Assembly: GCA_963585895.1 (NCBI GenBank)
Contig: OY757947.1
Coordinates: 38,968,632 to 39,032,631 of the forward strand
Direction of reading: 5' to 3'
Origin: Sepioteuthis lessoniana
Taxonomy: Eukaryota; Mollusca; Cephalopoda; Myopsida; Loliginidae
DNA: 64,000 bases
Of this stretch, positions 31,301 through 42,879 are shown piece after piece. The first letter of the stretch is position 1. Each line of letters begins with the position of its first letter. Made by a program: the position numbers and the translations under genes. The notes beneath the pieces were generated by a model. It had not been told where the DNA came from. It was given only the letters and a program-made list of their open reading frames with translations, and did not search any database.

Positions 31301-34300
31301 GAAAAGAATAAAGGATTCTAATTAGCATTTCATACTTTATTGCTGTCCATGATGATATTGATGCTTCTATTTAGAAAAGAATAAAGGATTCTAATTTGCA
31401 TTTCCTACTTTATTGCTGTCCATGATGATATTGATGCTTCTATTTAGAAAAGAATAAAGGATTCTAATTTGCATTTCATACTTTGCTGCTGTCCATGATG
31501 ATATTGATGCTTCTATTTAGAAAAGAATAAAGGATTCTAATTTGCATTTCATACTTTATTGCTGTCCATGATGATATTGATGCTTCTATTTAGAAAAGAA
31601 TAAAGGATTCTAATTAGCATTTCATACTTTATTGCTGTCCATGATGATATTGATGCTTCTATTTAGAAAAGAATAAAGGATTCTAATTTGCATTTCATAC
31701 TTTGCTGCTGTCCATGATGATATTGATGCTTCTATTTAGAAAAGAATAAAGGATTCTAATTTGCATTTCATACTTTATTGCTGTCCATGATGATATTGAT
31801 GCTTCTATTTAGAAAAGAATAAAGGATTCTAATTTGCATTTCATACTTTGCTGCTGTCCATGATGATATTGATGCTTCTATTTAGAAAAGAATAAAGGAT
31901 TCTAATTTGCATTTCATACTTTATTGCTGTCCATGATGATATTGATGCTTCTATTTAGAAAAGAATAAAGGATTCTAATTTGCATTTCATACTTTGCTGC
32001 TGTCCATGATGATATTGATGCTTCTATTTAGAAAAGAATAAAGGATTCTAATTTGCATTTCATACTTTATTGCTGTCCATGATGATATTGATGCTTCTAT
32101 TTAGAAAAGAATAAAGGATTCTAATTTGCATTTCATACTTTGCTGCTGTCCATGATGATATTGATGCTTCTATTTAGAAAAGAATAAAGGATTCTAATTT
32201 GCATTTCATACTTTATTGCTGTCCATGATGATATTGATGCTTCTATTTAGAAAAGAATAAAGGATTCTAATTAGCATTTCATACTTTATTGCTGTCCATG
32301 ATGATATTGATGCTTCTATTTAGAAAAGAATAAAGGATTCTAATTTGCATTTCATACTTTGCTGCTGTCCATGATGATATTGATGCTTCTATTTAGAAAA
32401 GAATAAAGGATTCTAATTTGCATTTCATACTTTATTGCTGTCCATGATGATATTGATGCTTCTATTTAGAAAAGAATAAAGGATTCTAATTTGCATTTCA
32501 TACTTTGCTGCTGTCCATGATGATATTGATGCTTCTATTTAGAAAAGAATAAAGGATTCTAATTTGCATTTCATACTTTATTGCTGTCCATGATGATATT
32601 GATGCTTCTATTTAGAAAAGAATAAAGGATTCTAATTTGCATTTCATACTTTGCTGCTGTCCATGATGATATTGATGCTTCTATTTAGAAAAGAATAAAG
32701 GATTCTAATTTGCATTTCATACTTTATTGCTGTCCATGATGATATTGATGCTTCTATTTAGAAAAGAATAAAGGATTCTAATTAGCATTTCATACTTTAT
32801 TGCTGTCCATGATGATATTGATGCTTCTATTTAGAAAAGAATAAAGGATTCTAATTTGCATTTCATACTTTATTGCTGTCCATGATGATATTGATGCTTC
32901 TATTTAGAAAAGAATAAAGGATTCTAATTAGCATTTCATACTTTATTGCTGTCCATGATGATATTGATGCTTCTATTTAGAAAAGAATAAAGGATTCTAA
33001 TTTGCATTTCCTACTTTATTGCTGTCCATGATGATATTGATGCTTCTATTTAGAAAAGAATAAAGGATTCTAATTTGCATTTCATACTTTGCTGCTGTCC
33101 ATGATGATATTGATGCTTCTATTTAGAAAAGAATAAAGGATTCTAATTTGCATTTCATACTTTATTGCTGTCCATGATGATATTGATGCTTCTATTTAGA
33201 AAAGAATAAAGGATTCTAATTAGCATTTCATACTTTATTGCTGTCCATGATGATATTGATGCTTCTATTTAGAAAAGAATAAAGGATTCTAATTTGCATT
33301 TCATACTTTATTGCTGTCCATGATGATATTGATGCTTCTATTTAGAAAAGAATAAAGGATTCTAATTAGCATTTCATACTTTATTGCTGTCCATGATGAT
33401 ATTGATGCTTCTATTTAGAAAAGAATAAAGGATTCTAATTTAGATTTCATACTTTATTGCTGTCCATGATGATATTGATGCTTCTATTTAGAAAAGAATA
33501 AAGGATTCTAATTTGCATTTCATACTTTATTGCTGTCCATGATGATATTGATGCTTCTATTTAGAAAAGAATAAAGGATTCTAATTTGCATTTCATACTT
33601 TATTGCTGTCCATGATGATATTGATGCTTCTATTTAGAAAAGAATAAAGGATTCTAATTTGCATTTCATACTTTATTGCTGTCCATGATGATATTGATGC
33701 TTCTATTTAGAAAAGAATAAAGGATTCTAATTAGCATTTCATACTTTATTGCTGTCCATGATGATATTGATGCTTCTATTTAGAAAAGAATAAAGGATTC
33801 TAATTTGCATTTCATACTTTGCTGCTGTCCATGATGATATTGATGCTTCTATTTAGAAAAGAATAAAGGATTCTAATTTGCATTTCATACTTTGCTGCTG
33901 TCCATGATGATATTGATGCTTCTATTTAGAAAAGAATAAAGGATTCTAATTTGCATTTCATACTTTATTGCTGTCCATGATGATATTGATGCTTCTATTT
34001 AGAAAAGAATAAAGGATTCTAATTTGCATTTCATACTTTATTGCTGTCCATGATGATATTGATGCTTCTATTTACGAAAGAATAAAGGATTCTAATTTGC
34101 ATTTCATACTTTATTGCTGTCCATGATGATATTGATGCTTCTATTTAGAAAAGAATAAAGGATTCTAATTTGCATTTCATATTTTATTGCTGTCCATGAT
34201 GATATTGATGCTTCTATTTAGAAAAGAATAAAGGATTCTAATTTGCATTTCATACTTTATTGCTGTCCATGATGATATTGATGCTTCTATTTAGAAAAGA

Positions 34301-37300
34301 ATAAAGGATTCGAATTTGCATTTCATACTTTATTGCTGTCCATGATGATATTGATGCTTCTATTTAGAAAAGAATAAAGGATTCTAATTTGCATTTCATA
34401 CTTTATTGCTGTCCATGATGATATTGATGCTTCTATTTAGAAAAGAATAAAGGATTCTAATTTGCATTTCATACTTTATTGCTGTCCATGATGATATTGA
34501 TGCTTCTATTTAGAAAAGAATAAAGGATTCTAATTTGCATTTCATACTTTATTGCTGTCCATGATGATATTGATGCTTCTATTTAGAAAAGAATAAAGGA
34601 TTCTAATTTGCATTTCATACTTTATTGCTGTCCATGATGATATTGATGCTTCTATTTAGAAAAGAATAAAGGATTCTAATTAGCATTTCATACTTTATTG
34701 CTGTCCATGATGATATTGATGCTTCTATTTAGAAAAGAATAAAGGATTCTAATTTGCATTTCATACTTTGCTGCTGTCCATGATGATATTGATGCTTCTA
34801 TTTAGAAAAGAATAAAGGATTCTAATTTGCATTTCATACTTTGCTGCTGTCCATGATGATATTGATGCTTCTATTTAGAAAAGAATAAAGGATTCTAATT
34901 TGCATTTCATACTTTATTGCTGTCCATGATGATATTGATGCTTCTATTTAGAAAAGAATAAAGGATTCTAATTTGCATTTCATACTTTATTGCTGTCCAT
35001 GATGATATTGATGCTTCTATTTACGAAAGAATAAAGGATTCTAAATTGCATTTCATACTTTATTGCTGTCCATGATGATATTGATGCTTCTATTTAGAAA
35101 AGAATAAAGGATTCTAATTTGCATTTCATACTTTATTGCTGTCCATGATGATATTGATGCTTCTATTTAGAAAAGAATAAAGGATTCTAATTTGCATTTC
35201 ATACTTTATTGCTGTCCATGATGATATTGATGCTTCTATTTAGAAAAGAATAAAGGATTCTAATTTGCATTTCATACTTTATTGCTGTCCATGATGATAT
35301 TGATGCTTCTATTTAGAAAAGAATAAAGGATTCTAATTTGCATTTCATACTTTGCTGCTGTCCATGATGATATTGATGCTTCTATTTAGAAAAGAATAAA
35401 GGATTCTAATTTGCATTTCATACTTTATTGCTGTCCATGATGATATTGATGCTTCTATTTAGAAAAGAATAAAGGATTCTAATTTGCATTTCATACTTTA
35501 TTGCTGTCCATGATGATATTGATGCTTCTATTTAGAAAAGAATAAAGGATTCTAATTTGCATTTCATACTTTATTGCTGTCCATGATGATATTGATGCTT
35601 CTATTTAGAAAAGAATAAAGGATTCTAATTTGCATTTCATACTTTATTGCTGTCCATGATGATATTAATGCTTCTATTTAGAAAAGAATAAAGGATTCTA
35701 ATTTGCATTTCATACTTTATTGCTGTCCATGATGATATTGATGCTTCTATTTACGAAAGAATAAAGGATTCTAATTTGCATTTCATACTTTATTGCTGTC
35801 CATGATGATATTGATGCTTCTATTTAGAAAAGAATAAAGGATTCTAATTTGCATTTCATACTTTATTGCTGTCCATGATGATATTGATGCTTCTATTTAG
35901 AAAAGAATAAAGGATTCTAATTTGCATTTCATACTTTATTGCTGTCCATGATGATATTGATGCTTCTATTTAGAAAAGAATAAAGGATTCTAATTTGCAT
36001 TTCATACTTTATTGCTGTCCATGATGATATTGATGCTTCTATTTAGAAAAGAATAAAGGATTCTTATTTGCATTTCATACTTTATTGCTGTCCATGATGA
36101 TATTGATGCTTCTATTTAGAAAAGAATAAAGGATTCTAATTTGCATTTCATACTTTATTGCTGTCCATGATGATATTGATGCTTCTATTTAGAAAAGAAT
36201 AAAGGATTCTAAATTGCATTTCATACTTTATTGCTGTCCATGATGATATTGATGCTTCTATTTAGAAAACAATAAAGGATTCTAATTTGCATTTCATACT
36301 TTATTGCTGTCCATGATGATATTGATGCTTCTATTTACGAAAGAATAAAGGATTCTAATTTGCATTTCATACTTTGCTGCTGTCCATGATGATATTGATG
36401 CTTCTATTTAGAAAAGAATAAAGGATTCTAATTTGCATTTCCTACTTTATTGCTGTCCATGATGATATTGATGCTTCTATTTACGAAAGAATAAAGGATT
36501 CTAATTTGCATTTCATACTTTATTGCTGTCCATGATGATATTGATGCTTCTATTTACGAAAGAATAAAGGATTCTAATTTGCATTTCATACTTTATTGCT
36601 GTCCATGATGATATTGATGCTTCTATTTACGAAAGAATAAAGGATTCTAATTTGCATTTCATACTTTATTGCTGTCCATGATGATATTGATGCTTCTATT
36701 TACGAAAGAATAAAGGATTCTAATTTGCATTTCATACTTTATTGCTGTCCATGATGATATTGATGCTTCTATTTAGAAAAGAATAAAGGATTCTAATTTG
36801 CATTTCATACTTTGCTGCTGTCCATGATGATATTGATGCTTCTATTTAGAAAAGAATAAAGGATTCTAATTTGCATTTCATACTTTATTGCTGTCCATGA
36901 TGATATTGATGCTTCTATTTAGAAAAGAATAAAGGATTCTAATTTGCATTTCATACTTTATTGCTGTCCATGATGATATTGATGCTTCTATTTAGAAAAG
37001 AATAAAGGATTCTAATTTGCATTTCATACTTTATTGCTGTCCATGATGATATTGATGCTTCTATTTACGAAAGAATAAAGGATTCTAATTTGCATTTCAT
37101 ACTTTATTGCTGTCCATGATGATATTGATGCTTCTATTTAGAAAAGAATAAAGGATTCTAATTTGCATTTCATACTTTATTGCTGTCCATGATGATATTG
37201 ATGCTTCTATTTAGAAAAGAATAAAGGATTCTAATTTGCATTTCATACTTTATTGCTGTCCATGATGATATTGATGCTTCTATTTACGAAAGAATAAAGG

Positions 37301-38745
37301 ATTCTAATTTGCATTTCATACTTTGCTGCTGTCCATGATGATATTGATGCTTCTATTTAGAAAAGAATAAAGGATTCTAATTTGCATTTCCTACTTTATT
37401 GCTGTCCATGATGATATTGATGCTTCTATTTACGAAAGAATAAAGGATTCTAATTTGCATTTCATACTTTATTGCTGTCCATGATGATATTGATGCTTCT
37501 ATTTACGAAAGAATAAAGGATTCTAATTAGCATTTCATACTTTATTGCTGTCCATGATGATATTGATGCTTCTATTTACGAAAGAAAAAAGGATTCTAAT
37601 TTGCATTTCATACTTTATTGCTGTCCATGATGGTATTGATGCTTCTATTTACGAAAGAATAAAGGATTCTAATTTGCATTTCATACTTTATTGCTGTCCA
37701 TGATGATATTGATGCTTCTATTTAGAAAAGAATAAAGGATTCTAATTTGCATTTCATACTTTGCTGCTGTCCATGATGATATTGATGCTTCTATTTAGAA
37801 AAGAATAAAGGATTCTAATTTGCATTTCCTACTTTATTGCTGTCCATGATGATATTGATGCTTCTATTTAGAAAAGAATAAAGGATTCTAATTTGCATTT
37901 CATACTTTATTGCTGTCCATGATGATATTGATGCTTCTATTTAGAAAAGAATAAAGGATTCTAATTTGCATTTCATACTTTATTGCTGTCCATGATGATA
38001 TTGATGCTTCTATTTAGAAAAGAATAAAGGATTCTAATTTGCATTTCATACTTTATTGCTGTCCATGATGATATTGATGCTTCTATTTAGAAAAGAATAA
38101 AGGATTCTAATTTGCATTTCATACTTTATTGCTGTCCATGATGATATTGATGCTTCTATTTAGAAAAGAATAAAGGATTCTAATTTGCATTTCATACTTT
38201 ATTGCTGTCCATGATGATATTGATGCTTCTATTTAGAAAAGAATAAAGGATTCGAATTTGCATTTCATACTTTATTGCTGTCCATGATGATATTGATGCT
38301 TCTATTTAGAAAAGAATAAAGGATTCTAATTAGCATTTCATACTTTATTGCTGTCCATGATGATATTGATGCTTCTATTTAGAAAAGAATAAAGTATTCT
38401 AATTTGCATTTCATACTTTATTGCTGTCCATGATGATATTGATGCTTCTATTTAGAAAAGAATAAAGGATTCTAATTTGCATTTCATACTTTATTGCTGT
38501 CCATGATGATATTGATGCTTCTATTTAGAAAAGAATAAAGGATTCTAATTAGCATTTCATACTTTATTGCTGTCCATGATGATATTGATGCTTCTATTTA
38601 GAAAAGAATAAAGGATTCTAATTTGCATTTCATACTTTATTGCTGTCCATGATGATATTGATGCTTCTATTTAGAAAAGAATAAAGGATTCTAATTTGCA
38701 TTTCATAGTTAACAGCTGTCCATGATGATATTGATGCTTCTATTT
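28360..38745. repeat. 73-bp satellite, ~142 monomers
   Basis: Monomer: GATGATATTGATGCTTC, TATTTAGAAAAGAATAAAGG, ATTCTAATTTGCATTTCATA, CTTTATTGCTGTCCAT. The period is exactly 73 in every spacing tested (28431 to 28504; diagnostic variants at multiples of 73 across 8 kb), so there are almost no indels. Main variants: TTTACGAAAG or TTTAGAAAAG; AATTTGCA or AATTAGCA; TTTATTGCTG or TTTGCTGCTG; CATTTCAT or CATTTCCT. Variant order shows higher-order repeats. No ORF. Degenerate monomers continue to about 38905. Confidence 0.97.
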
Positions 38746-38905
38746 AGAAATGAGTGGAGGATTCTTATTAAGATTTTTACTTTGCTGCTGTCCATGATGA
38801 TCTTGGTACTTTTATACAGGAAGGAGTGAAAGGTTTTAATTAGCATATAATAGTTAGCAGCAGTCCATTACGATAATTATGCTTCTATTCAGAAAGGACT
38901 GATGG
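38746..38905. repeat. Degenerate edge monomers of the 73-bp satellite
   Basis: Two to three diverged units (TGAGTGGAGGATTCTTATT, AGTTAGCAGCAGTCCATTA). They carry the only substantial divergence of the array, as expected at a satellite edge. Confidence 0.85.
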
Positions 38906-38907
38906 TT

Positions 38908-39540
38908 GTTTGGTCGGTTGGTTGTTTGTTTGTTTGGGTTTCATGGTGTAACAACCTTTGTAGGTTATTTAATGCTAAATCCATATTTACCAAATTAACA
39001 GTTTTATTTTAATCTATTCAGTTTAGCATGCAATTTAAATGTAAGTACATCGTGTAATTTTCAGAAGCATTTCAATTTCAAGTTTTTCATTTTTGTCAAA
39101 CTGTTATATTTCAAACAATTCAGTTTAGCATAAGTACATTGTTTAAATATCAAAACAGTTCTATTTCAAACAATTCAGTTTAGCATAAGTACATTGTTTA
39201 AATATCAAAACAGTTCTATTTCAAACAATTCAGTTTAGCATAAGTACATGGTTTAAATATCAAAACAGTTCTATTTCAAGTAATTCAGTGTAGTATAAGT
39301 ATGCAGATCTCTTCTATTTCTCATAGATAGGGCCCTATCAGGTGATCCCCCTCTGGCTCTGAGTCGACCTGGGAGCAATGGCAGTGAAGGGGTACTCCAC
39401 ATTCCCAAAGTTCCAGCATTACTGGAACCTCAGCATCAGATTTTTTTGTGTCATGTTCTGGACACTTGTTGGTTGGGGGTCTTACCTCTCTGCAGAGGTG
39501 CAGCCAGTGTATTTTACAGCCATAGCTCACTGGGCAACAG
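38908..39540 (-). mobile_element. Composite element, copy 7, inserted in the satellite edge
   Basis: (TTTG)n/GGTT tail 38908-38940, hairpin 38943-38977, array 38990-39310 with exact 55-bp period (CAGTTTAGCATAAGTACAT-type starts at 39121, 39176, 39231), cassette 39315-39535. Right flank AGAGTGAAGGATTCTAACT resumes satellite-like sequence. Confidence 0.75.
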
Positions 39541-39765
39541 AGTGAAGGATTCTAACTATCTTTTTGTTGTTATCTCATATCATGGGTTCAAATGATAGAA
39601 TAATGATGTTCAGTACAAGTGTAGACTCCATAGAATATCAATTACAAATTGGACTGGAAATGGCTTTATTTTTTCTAAGAACACATAAGTGTATTGCTCC
39701 AATAGAAATCTTACTCTGTTGTGTTGTTTTTGCTGTAACCTGATATGTTCGTACCAGACAAAGCT
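39541..39765. other. Spacer with no recognised feature
   Basis: Satellite remnant to 39560, then about 200 bp of unassigned AT-rich sequence. Confidence 0.5.
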
Positions 39766-40095
39766 AAATAACAAGAAAAACTAATAAAGTTAAGCAATGA
39801 TGTGTCTATTTAGTACTTAGATGGGTGAACACCTTATAACAATAGATATTGTACACAACCTGATACCCTTATGCCAGATTAACAAAGTTAATAACAAGAA
39901 AAAGAAAGTTAAGCAACAGTGTGTTAGTTTGGTACATGGATGGGTGACCACTTAATAACAGTAGGTAAGCCAACAGTGATTCTTGAGAGGGTCTAAAAAA
40001 AGTTAAGCAAATCACAAGAAAAAAAAAAAGGAATGGTATGTCTGCTCTATACTTTGATGGCTGACCACTTAGTAACAGCAGGTACTGAAAGCAAT
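39766..40095 (+). repeat. Three tandem degenerate 5S rRNA-like units
   Basis: AAGTTAAGCAA, the conserved 5S segment at the start of the internal control region, occurs at 39787, 39906 and 40000. Each is followed 20-50 nt later by a box C-like word: TTAGTACTTAGATGGGTGA, GGTACATGGATGGGTGACC, then TACTTTGATGGCTGACC. In true 5S genes this reads AGTACTTGGATGGGTGACC. Units are ~95-120 bp with A-rich joints. Too diverged to be functional 5S rRNA; either decayed 5S copies or 5S-derived SINEs (SINE3 type). Confidence 0.6.
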
Positions 40096-40104
40096 CTAAG
40101 ACCT

Positions 40105-40470
40105 GTTTGGTTTGGGATGTTTGCTCAATGGCATTTCAACTTTTGTGGGTAATTCAATGCCAAAGCTATCCTTGTAAAAAACACAATAGTTTTACTATCT
40201 AAGGTTTCTTTGTTTAGTGGCATATCAACCTTCATGAGTTATTTAATGCCAAAGCTATTCTTGTAGAAGAACAGTAGTGGTACTATTTGAGGTTTCTTTG
40301 TTTAATGGCATATCAACCTTCGTGGGTTATTCAATGCCGAAGCTATCCTTGTAGAGGAATAGTTGTGGTACTATTTAACCATAGCTAGTGTGGATAATAG
40401 GATTGACTGGCAGTCCACCGCATTAGTCACTATGTTAGAGATGGGTGGGTGGAGATTCCCCTACCCTCAG
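40105..40470 (-). mobile_element. SINE-C tails, three in tandem, one with body
   Basis: GTTT-AATGGCATATCAACCTT hairpin units start near 40116, 40206 and 40298. Each is followed by AAGCTATCCTTGTAGA-type sequence and TACTATTTAA-type body. Only the last extends into the SINE-C body (ACCATAGCTAGTGTGG and beyond). Confidence 0.65.
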
Positions 40471-40737
40471 GCCTGTGTTCTATATCAAGGAAAGCTTAAT
40501 ATATAATAACAATTTTCTTCATTCTTTCTCTTTCAACCCCTTTGCCTCACTTTCTTTTTCTTCTCTCTACTTTTTTGTGCAGAGTGCAGGGATAAAATAA
40601 TCTGATGGGTTTTATGGAATAAAAACAAAGAGATTTTAGTATCTTATCAATTGAAGAAATATCTGATAAATTGATAGAGAAAGCTAAAGAGTTAATCCTT
40701 AAATATCTGGAGCAGAGAATATGTGGAAGGAAGGAAT
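40471..40737. other. Spacer with no recognised feature
   Basis: AT-rich, pyrimidine-biased at 40510-40570; no coding motif. Confidence 0.5.
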
Positions 40738-41062
40738 CATCATCATCATCATCATATCGCGCTGGTAGCACGGATATCCCTGACCCTCTCTCGCCACTCC
40801 TCCCTATCGTTCATCGCCCTAGGTAGGTCTTCAGGACAACATCCCGTATCCTCACATAGCTGCTGAATGTATGTTCGTGCTGGTCGTCCTGCTTTTGCAT
40901 GGCCATGTGGGGGGGTCCATAAGAGTACATCTCTTATGAGTTCGTCCCTGCTTCTCCAGCAGTGTCCTGCATGTCTGGTTTGTCTAACTTGAAAAGTTTT
41001 CATGATAGGGGGCAGGTGGTCGTACAGTTGGTGTCTTGTGGGGTATTGCCGCCAGGACTTCT
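40738..41062 (-). pseudogene. RTE-like retrotransposon fragment 3 (uninterrupted 3' end)
   Basis: Minus-strand frame open for about 103 codons from 41062, with no stop until the natural terminator. Readable blocks: SWRQYPTRHQLYDHLPP, VRQTRHAGHCWRSRDELIRD, GRPARTYIQQLCEDTGC, DLPRAMNDREEWRERVRDIR. It ends with (ATG)n, the tail expected of an RTE element. Severely 5'-truncated, so it encodes only the region after the RT domain. It is the youngest-looking RTE copy here, since the other two carry stops in the same segment. Confidence 0.88.
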
Positions 41063-41103
41063 TTGTGGGTTATTTAATGCCAAAGCCATCCTTTTAGAGG
41101 AAT
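41063..41103 (-). mobile_element. Hairpin fragment joined to the RTE truncation point
   Basis: TTTGTGGGTTATTTAATGCC then AAAGCCATCCTTTTAGAGG: half of a SINE-C tail. Confidence 0.5.
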
Positions 41104-41335
41104 GATAAAAGTAAAGTTGGGGAGAGTAATCAAGAAGGCTCCCTTTTGGATAGCTACTACACCGAGGTGTAGGAGAGGGCACTACTTCTTTCCCTGAATT
41201 GTTCCACTTTACCCATGATCCGTACCTAATAATAGTGAGTGTTAATCAAGGCAGCATTAAGTACCATTTTTTGAGTTTTTGGTATGACTCAACCAGGGAT
41301 TGAACTCCAACTTCCCAGGCTACTCACAGAGCCTA
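41104..41335 (-). mobile_element. SINE-B
   Basis: AAAGTAAAGTTGG tail, GTTCCACTTTACCC and GAGTGTTAATCAAGGC body, GGATTGAACTCC box B equivalent. Confidence 0.75.
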
Positions 41336-41467
41336 TGGAATAGTCGAGATATTATTTAGCTGGGTGGATAAGGGTGCTTATAGCTTTCCCTATAAATAGT
41401 ATTCATCCAAAAATGAATGTAATCACAGGACTGGAGTTTGAACTTGCGTACTAGGATGTTGCATTGC
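41336..41467 (-). mobile_element. SINE-C head fragment
   Basis: Contains GGACTGGAGTTTGAACTTGCG (box B on the minus strand) and TACTAGGATGTTGCA, as in the copy at 54838. Tail half missing. Confidence 0.5.
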
Positions 41468-41650
41468 ACTGTCAGCTGGGGCTGTAGAATACACTGACTG
41501 CATTCGCAAAGCTCCAGCATTACTGGAACCTCACCATCAAATTATTTAGTGTCATATACAGGACATTCATTGGTGAGAGGGCATCTTACCCGTCTGCAGG
41601 GGTGCAGTCAGTGTATTTTACAGACCCCCCCCCAGTCGACTTGGCACTCC
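41468..41650. repeat. Fold-back composite cassette fragment
   Basis: Left edge GTCAGCTGGGGCTGTAGAAT and right edge (…ATTTTACAGACCCCCCCC, CAGTCGAC) are inverted copies of the same cassette 5' end, around a single half-cassette. It can form a ~35-bp imperfect hairpin. Confidence 0.7.
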
Positions 41651-41975
41651 TATTTTTGGTTACATAATTTCACTACCATAGAGTTTGGTCATATGTTAAG
41701 AAAACATTAACATTTCATACAAATTTAACATTCTATATATATATATATAGACACACAGGTGATAACAACAATGATCAACAAAGCAAGGCTTGAAACTAAC
41801 ATTGGGATAAAGAATAAAGAGTTCTCAAATGCACAAAAGCAGAGTAATAGCCACACATCTGATATCTAATCAAGTTTCTAATAAGATTACATCATCACGT
41901 GTCTGATGATTGAGTCCACTAACAGATGAAACTGATTGTGATCATCATGTTTAACAAGTGATGTAATTATACATA
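41651..41975. other. Spacer with no recognised gene
   Basis: AT-rich, short (TA)n at 41733-41748. A hammerhead-like word pair at 41903-41932 is discussed under rejected items. Confidence 0.5.
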
Positions 41976-42200
41976 CAGTCTTTTGGCCTAGCAGGTAGAG
42001 TGTTCGCCAATGGTCTAGGAGACCGGGGTTCAATCCCAGGTTGTGTCATACCAAAGACTTTAAAAATGGTACTTGATACCTCCTTGCTTAACACTCAGCA
42101 ATATAAGGTACGTATCAAGGGTAAATTGGAGTAATTCCGGGAAAGGAGTAGCGCCTTCCTTTGGGTTGCCCTTGTCTACGGTCGCCAACATGCTCCCCCA
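41976..42200 (+). mobile_element. SINE-B, plus orientation
   Basis: Head GGCCTAGCAGGTAGAGTG (box A) and GGGGTTCAATCCCAGG (box B) are the best preserved in the window. Then CATACCAAAGAC, GGTACTTGATACCTCCTTGC and GGTAAATTGGAGTAATT. Confidence 0.8.
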
Positions 42201-42470
42201 TGGGGGTTGAGCTTTCTGGCGAAGGAATTGCCGGCCGCTGCTAGCGTAATGCAAAGCTCTCCGAAAGAATTGAGCACTCTGGTAGCCGATAGGGTATAAA
42301 AAATGTAAACAAAGGCTGCTGCTGCTGTTTCTAAAAATAAAAATACCTTAAAATTCCCTTAGCCAACGTGGTCCGCTTGGTGGACGAGTGGTCTGAAACA
42401 CAATCTAACGTAAAGTTGGACAGGTTTTGATCCCGGCTTCGAGCGTCCTGCGTGTCTAGCCACACTGAAG
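42201..42470 (+). other. Unassigned segment with a tRNA-like stretch
   Basis: GC-richer part at 42200-42260. At 42371-42440 TTGGTGGACGAGTGGTCTG (box A-like) and GGTTTTGATCCCGGC (box B-like) suggest the head of another SINE or a tRNA relic. No complete tRNA cloverleaf was found. Confidence 0.35.
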
Positions 42471-42817
42471 AGTTCTGATAGAACGAAACAGTCTGTCTGT
42501 GGATGTATACATATATATATATATATAGTGCTATGAGAAGGAAACTCAAACCTGGTTAAATCGTCATTATAAATATATTTCGCAGGAAAATATTATTATT
42601 CTCTCCATCTTGTCAGATGACTTTACTTATTAGACTTGAGGTTGCAAAATTACACTATATATGCTCCGTAAGTGAATTTATTATATAAACCTTGAAGGAA
42701 AAAGATACATAACAATAGCCATACATCAAGAACTCACATAGATTTATATGATATTCTGCATATATTCTATACACGAATAATCCACACACCCTCTCTTCGG
42801 ATGCTAACTGGATATTA

Positions 42818-42875
<58 letters not shown>
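42471..42875. other. Spacer with TA/TG microsatellites
   Basis: No gene seen. (TA)n at 42511-42527; (TA)n(TG)n at 42818-42878 directly precedes the mariner end. Confidence 0.6.

Positions 42876-42877
<2 letters not shown>

Positions 42878-42879
<2 letters not shown>

Noticed and set aside
28360..38745. CRISPR array
   Set aside because: Repeats are contiguous 73-mers without variable spacers, and the genome is eukaryotic.
39787..40066. Functional 5S rRNA genes
   Set aside because: Only the internal control-region words are recognisable; units are too short and diverged, with A-rich joints.
41903..41932. Another hammerhead (CTGATGA ... GAAAC)
   Set aside because: The sequence between the two core words cannot form stem II and the expected cleavage triplet reads GTG; chance similarity or an unrecognisable relic.
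42371..42440. Functional tRNA gene
   Set aside because: Only box A- and box B-like words; no cloverleaf.
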